Below, piece by piece: positions 30,251-32,589 of a DNA stretch of 32,589 bases. This stretch comes from Dethiothermospora halolimnae (lineage in GTDB: Bacteria > Bacillota > Clostridia > Tissierellales > VENL01), in contig NZ_JBAKFX010000045.1 of NCBI RefSeq assembly GCF_037577855.1, positions 1 to 32,589 on the forward strand, in the 5' to 3' direction. The notes beneath the pieces are model-generated. The model did not search any database and was not told the DNA's origin. It was given only the letters and a program-made list of their open reading frames with translations. Both the position numbers and the translations under genes were made by a program. The stretch's first letter is position 1, and each line of letters begins with the position of its first letter.

Positions 30251-30345
30251 ATGTGTCTAATATAAAAAGATATTAGAAAATTATATTAAATAAAGATTTA
30301 CGAGTAGTAATATTACTAAAATTAGGAAAGGGAGGGTTAAATTAA

Positions 30346-31044
30346 ATGTTAAGAAAAATAGATCATAAAGAAATGGGAAAAAAAGATTTTGGTTGGCTTA
30401 AGGCCACATATCACTTTTCCTTTGGAGATTATTATAATCCAGACAATATAAATTTTGGTGTATTAAGGGTCTTGAATGATGACGTAATTAAAGGAAATAC
30501 AGGATTTGATACCCATCCCCATAAGGATATGGAAATCATAACGTATGTAATAGAGGGCCAATTGACCCATGAGGATAGCATGGGAAACAAAGGGAAAATT
30601 GGTCGTGGACAGGTTCAATATATGAGTGCTGGAACAGGGGTATATCATAGTGAACATAACTTGGAGGATGAAGCCATAAGGTCACTACAAATATGGATTA
30701 CTCCAGATAGAAAGGGACATGAACCAAATTATGGGGACTATAAATTTGATTGGGAGAAAAGGAAGAATACTTGGCTTAATATAGTTTCATCTAAAACCGG
30801 TGAAGCACCTATAAAAATAAACCAAGACGCTAATTTTTATGTATTAGAATTAGATGAGGAAAAAGAAATAGATTTTGTGGTAAATAGTAATAGGCAGGCA
30901 TATTTAGTCCAAATAGAAGGTTCATCTCAAATCAACAGTGTAAAATTAAACGAGAGGGATGCTTTGGAGATAATAGAAGAAGATATTATAATAAAGGCTG
31001 AGGAAACTTCTCATTTTATTATAATTGAGATGGAAAAATCATAA
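30346..31044 (+). CDS. pirin family bicupin protein
   Basis: A 232-aa cytosolic cupin-fold protein of the pirin/YhhW group, some members of which are quercetinases. The metal site is visible in GFDTHPHKDMEIITY (His 56, His 58, Glu 62) and AGTGVYHSEHNLEDE (His 101 and Glu 103), with WITPDRKGHEPNYG following. The second cupin domain (residues 140-232) is poorly conserved, as usual in short pirins. GGGAGGG lies about ten bases before ATG. The physiological role in anaerobes is unknown; it may be a redox-responsive or oxygen-related enzyme. A palindromic terminator follows. Confidence 0.87.
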   Translation: MLRKIDHKEMGKKDFGWLKATYHFSFGDYYNPDNINFGVLRVLNDDVIKGNTGFDTHPHKDMEIITYVIEGQLTHEDSMGNKGKIGRGQVQYMSAGTGVYHSEHNLEDEAIRSLQIWITPDRKGHEPNYGDYKFDWEKRKNTWLNIVSSKTGEAPIKINQDANFYVLELDEEKEIDFVVNSNRQAYLVQIEGSSQINSVKLNERDALEIIEEDIIIKAEETSHFIIIEMEKS

Positions 31045-31067
31045 TAGGACTTGGATTTTTAATAAAT

Positions 31068-31093
31068 TTAAGGGAAGCTTAAGCTTCCCTTAA
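31068..31093. terminator. bidirectional terminator between convergent genes
   Basis: A perfect 26-base palindrome TTAAGGGAAGCTT/AAGCTTCCCTTAA between the pirin and GNAT stops. Short T runs follow both arms. Confidence 0.75.
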
Positions 31094-31098
31094 TATTA

Positions 31099-31863
31099 TT
31101 AAAAATTAATCTCTATATCTTCCCCATAGGGCCCTTGTCCATCAAATGTATTTTTATAGGAACACATCCAAGCTGGAATGAAACTACTTTTATATGCCAC
31201 TGCTTGAGATGCTATATTAGAGGAAGCAGCACAATAGTACGGAACTATTCCTTTTTTCATAATTTTTATGGCTAAATTACTAACTAAGCTTGTAGCTAGC
31301 CCTTTATATCTAAACTCTGGTAATACGTCAATACCTATCTGCCACATTAAGTCACTATCAGCGGAAGCTCCTGCCATTGCTACGATTTTATTATTATACA
31401 TAGCATACATAACAATTACATCGGGGCAAGGGTGGTTTACATCATATTGGATTGCATTTTCAAAACCTGGAACTTTATATAGCCCATGTATTTCCTTACC
31501 TTCTTTTATGTGACAGGTAAAATCTTCGGGGAGTGACAACTCTTTTAGACTATTACAATCTGGGATATAGTATAAGGAATGTCCAAATAAAAAGGGAGCT
31601 ACAAAGATATCCTCCCTAGTTCTATTTTCTAGTAATGCCCTTACCTTTTCTAAAATGTTACTATCAGCTGAAATAATTGTACTTTTTCCCATTGTTACAA
31701 CTTCAAGAAAAGGAGATTGTCTAACAAAAGGTCTTCTGCCTTCATTTGACTTTGCCTCACAAAACACTATTCCATCTTTAGTGAAGTCTTCTATGTTACA
31801 GTTCATATCTATCGCTAACTGGTTTCTTATGATTTCTAACATTTTTTGTTTATTAATACTCAT
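31099..31863 (-). CDS. GNAT acetyltransferase with N-terminal extra domain
   Basis: A 254-aa protein. The C-terminal half is a GNAT domain: VMYAMYNNKIVAMAGASADS, then IGIDVLPEFRYKGLATSLVS (about 176-195, acetyl-CoA loop RYKGLA), and CAASSNIASQAVAYKSSFIP (about 213-232). The N-terminal 120 residues (AIDMNCNIEDFTKDGIVFCE, FLFGHSLYYIPDCNSLKELS) form a separate domain seen in a Firmicutes GNAT subgroup; its role is unknown. AGGGGGATATT precedes the ATG. It converges on the pirin gene through a shared terminator. Confidence 0.82.
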   Translation of the reverse strand: MSINKQKMLEIIRNQLAIDMNCNIEDFTKDGIVFCEAKSNEGRRPFVRQSPFLEVVTMGKSTIISADSNILEKVRALLENRTREDIFVAPFLFGHSLYYIPDCNSLKELSLPEDFTCHIKEGKEIHGLYKVPGFENAIQYDVNHPCPDVIVMYAMYNNKIVAMAGASADSDLMWQIGIDVLPEFRYKGLATSLVSNLAIKIMKKGIVPYYCAASSNIASQAVAYKSSFIPAWMCSYKNTFDGQGPYGEDIEINF

Positions 31864-31903
31864 AATATCCCCCTTATATCCAGCTATATTTACTAGTATG
31901 GTA

Positions 31904-31932
31904 ATTATAACATTTAATCCTATATAATGTAT
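31904..31932 (-). promoter_or_regulatory. extended -10 promoter for the GNAT gene
   Basis: On the minus strand TGTTATAAT (31904-31912) is an extended -10 about 40 bases before the GNAT ATG. The -35 region (ATACAT) is weak. Confidence 0.5.
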
Positions 31933-32028
31933 ACATTGAAAGTAAATTAGCCCTATTATATTTTGATTTGCTAGGTTTACAGCAACATAGATTGTTTATA
32001 AGTAAGTTTACTTGAGACGAGATTACAG

Positions 32029-32052
32029 ATATCATATTAAAAATGATATAAT
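32029..32052 (+). promoter_or_regulatory. promoter for the ywbE-like gene
   Basis: An extended -10 TGATATAAT (32044-32052), with TTACAG-like bases at the -35 position and an 18-base spacer. Transcription would start near 32060 and run through the 35-base hairpin before the ribosome site. Confidence 0.5.
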
Positions 32053-32085
32053 GTTTGTAGGTCGAGAATATAATGGGACTTAATA

Positions 32086-32120
32086 TGAAAATTAATCTAT
32101 TGACAATAGATTAATTTTCA
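32086..32120 (+). promoter_or_regulatory. 17-bp leader hairpin upstream of ywbE
   Basis: TGAAAATTAATCTATTG is separated by a single A from its exact reverse complement. It forms a very long stem in the leader between promoter and ribosome site, ending in AATTTTCA. It could be an attenuator, an RNA-stability element or the operator of a dimeric regulator. Confidence 0.55.
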
Positions 32121-32145
32121 TCAATAAATAAGAAGAGGTGAAGTC

Positions 32146-32340
32146 ATGGAAGGAACCAAACGAAAAAATATAAAAAAGGGTATAAAAGTTAAAGTGGTAC
32201 AAAAACAAGACCAGCGTTCAGGAAAACTAACAGAAGGAATAGTAGAAAAGATTCTAACAAATTCACCTAATCACCATCATGGAATTAAGGTAATGCTTGA
32301 AGATGGTACTGTAGGAAGAGTAAAAGAAATATTAAAGTAA
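32146..32340 (+). CDS. ywbE: YwbE family protein
   Basis: A 64-aa basic protein that matches the YwbE (DUF2196) pattern over its whole length: KRKNIKKGIKVKVVQKQDQR, SGKLTEGIVEKILTNSPNHH and HGIKVMLEDGTVGRVKEIL. The fold is likely a small KOW/SH3-like barrel, so RNA or protein binding is plausible, but no function is established. AAGAGGTG lies eight bases before the ATG. It has its own promoter, leader hairpin and terminator, so it is monocistronic. Confidence 0.88.
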   Translation: MEGTKRKNIKKGIKVKVVQKQDQRSGKLTEGIVEKILTNSPNHHHGIKVMLEDGTVGRVKEILK

Positions 32341-32382
32341 TAAACCTAACTAAAACCTAACTTTAGTTAGGTTTATTTTTTT
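32341..32382 (+). terminator. terminator after ywbE
   Basis: AAACCTAACT appears twice, and either copy can pair with AGTTAGGTTT, giving two competing stems in front of a T7 tract. The stem starts at the ywbE stop. Confidence 0.8.
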
Positions 32383-32589
32383 ATGAAATATTATATAGTA
32401 TAGTCATAAGTTGATAATTTAATTATTTAGCTTTTAAAAAGTTAAAAATGTACATTTATTTAGGTAATGTAAAAAGTTCTATGAAAAACTAATGTTATGG
32501 ATAATACTGGGATAAACCAGTGGAATTATACTAAGTCCACCGTAGCCGCCCTTGACAAACAGTAATCAAATGATATTTAAAATATAACG
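32383..32589. other. window-end intergenic region
   Basis: These 207 bases have no coding frame. They contain a small hairpin ACTGG/CCAGT (32506-32521) and a GC-richer patch (CCACCGTAGCCGCCC) before the promoter-like sequence at 32552. Confidence 0.4.
32552..32579 (+). promoter_or_regulatory. possible promoter reading out of the window
   Basis: A perfect TTGACA (32552-32557), a 16-base spacer and an extended -10 TGATATTTA. It would drive a gene beyond the right edge. Confidence 0.45.

Noticed and set aside
1..32589. tRNA, rRNA and known riboswitches
   Set aside because: I scanned the intergenic regions for cloverleaf-like arms and conserved riboswitch cores and saw none. Leaders are short, and a covariance search would be needed to exclude small RNAs.

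Overview
This is a low-GC, low-complexity-rich stretch of what looks like an anaerobic Firmicutes (Clostridia, possibly Tissierellales-like) chromosome. The grounds are strong AGGAGG-type ribosome sites, frequent TTG starts, AT-rich codon use, sigma-A-like promoters, and families typical of Clostridia (DUF1848, DUF4037, YdbC/PC4-like, YwbE, a DUF92 fusion, an SLH protein). The genus is a guess. I see no rRNA, tRNA, CRISPR array or phage structural genes. It reads as an accessory or 'miscellaneous enzyme' region in which many short transcription units end in clean hairpins.

Layout. 1-3850: two near-identical REP-associated tyrosine transposases (RAYT) bracket a YdcF-like and a carboxypeptidase-regulatory-like gene. 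The transposases come with a dispersed repeat, core GGACAAGC(A/T)AGGGACAGTTCATTA, which I find eight times in the window. 3861-5912: a HAD hydrolase plus Nif3-like operon, then a heptad-repeat coiled-coil protein. 6037-7561: a membrane protein with no clear start, a GNAT acetyltransferase and decayed gene fragments. 7562-12338: a run of small enzymes (nucleotidyltransferase-like, two HD hydrolases, GNAT, PhzF-like, MazG-like, DUF1848, convergent DUF4177). 12619-16507: two methyltransferases around a small membrane protein, a broken TPR gene and an SLH protein. 16534-20280: a VTE5/VTE6-like (phytol-kinase plus DUF92) fusion, a lipoprotein and an XdhC-family protein. 20396-23486: an ABC exporter, SGNH hydrolase and PC4/YdbC-like protein. 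23497-26406: a lipoprotein and a two-gene HEPN-like plus DUF4037 module between repeat copies. 26547-30250: a frameshifted S41 peptidase lipoprotein and an OmpR-type two-component pair whose regulator has no canonical start codon. 30346-32579: pirin, GNAT and YwbE.

The most interesting points are: (1) the RAYT-linked repeat family, one copy of which supplies the last nine residues and stop region of a methyltransferase gene; (2) the HEPN-like/DUF4037 gene pair, which resembles a HEPN-MNT toxin-antitoxin arrangement but lacks some expected active-site residues; (3) several single-event gene lesions (A7 tract in the peptidase, T6 tract in a small membrane gene, ATA in place of a start codon in the response regulator, a broken TPR gene), which are either real decay or phase switching, or consensus sequence errors. 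All family assignments were made by reading motifs by eye, without database searches.
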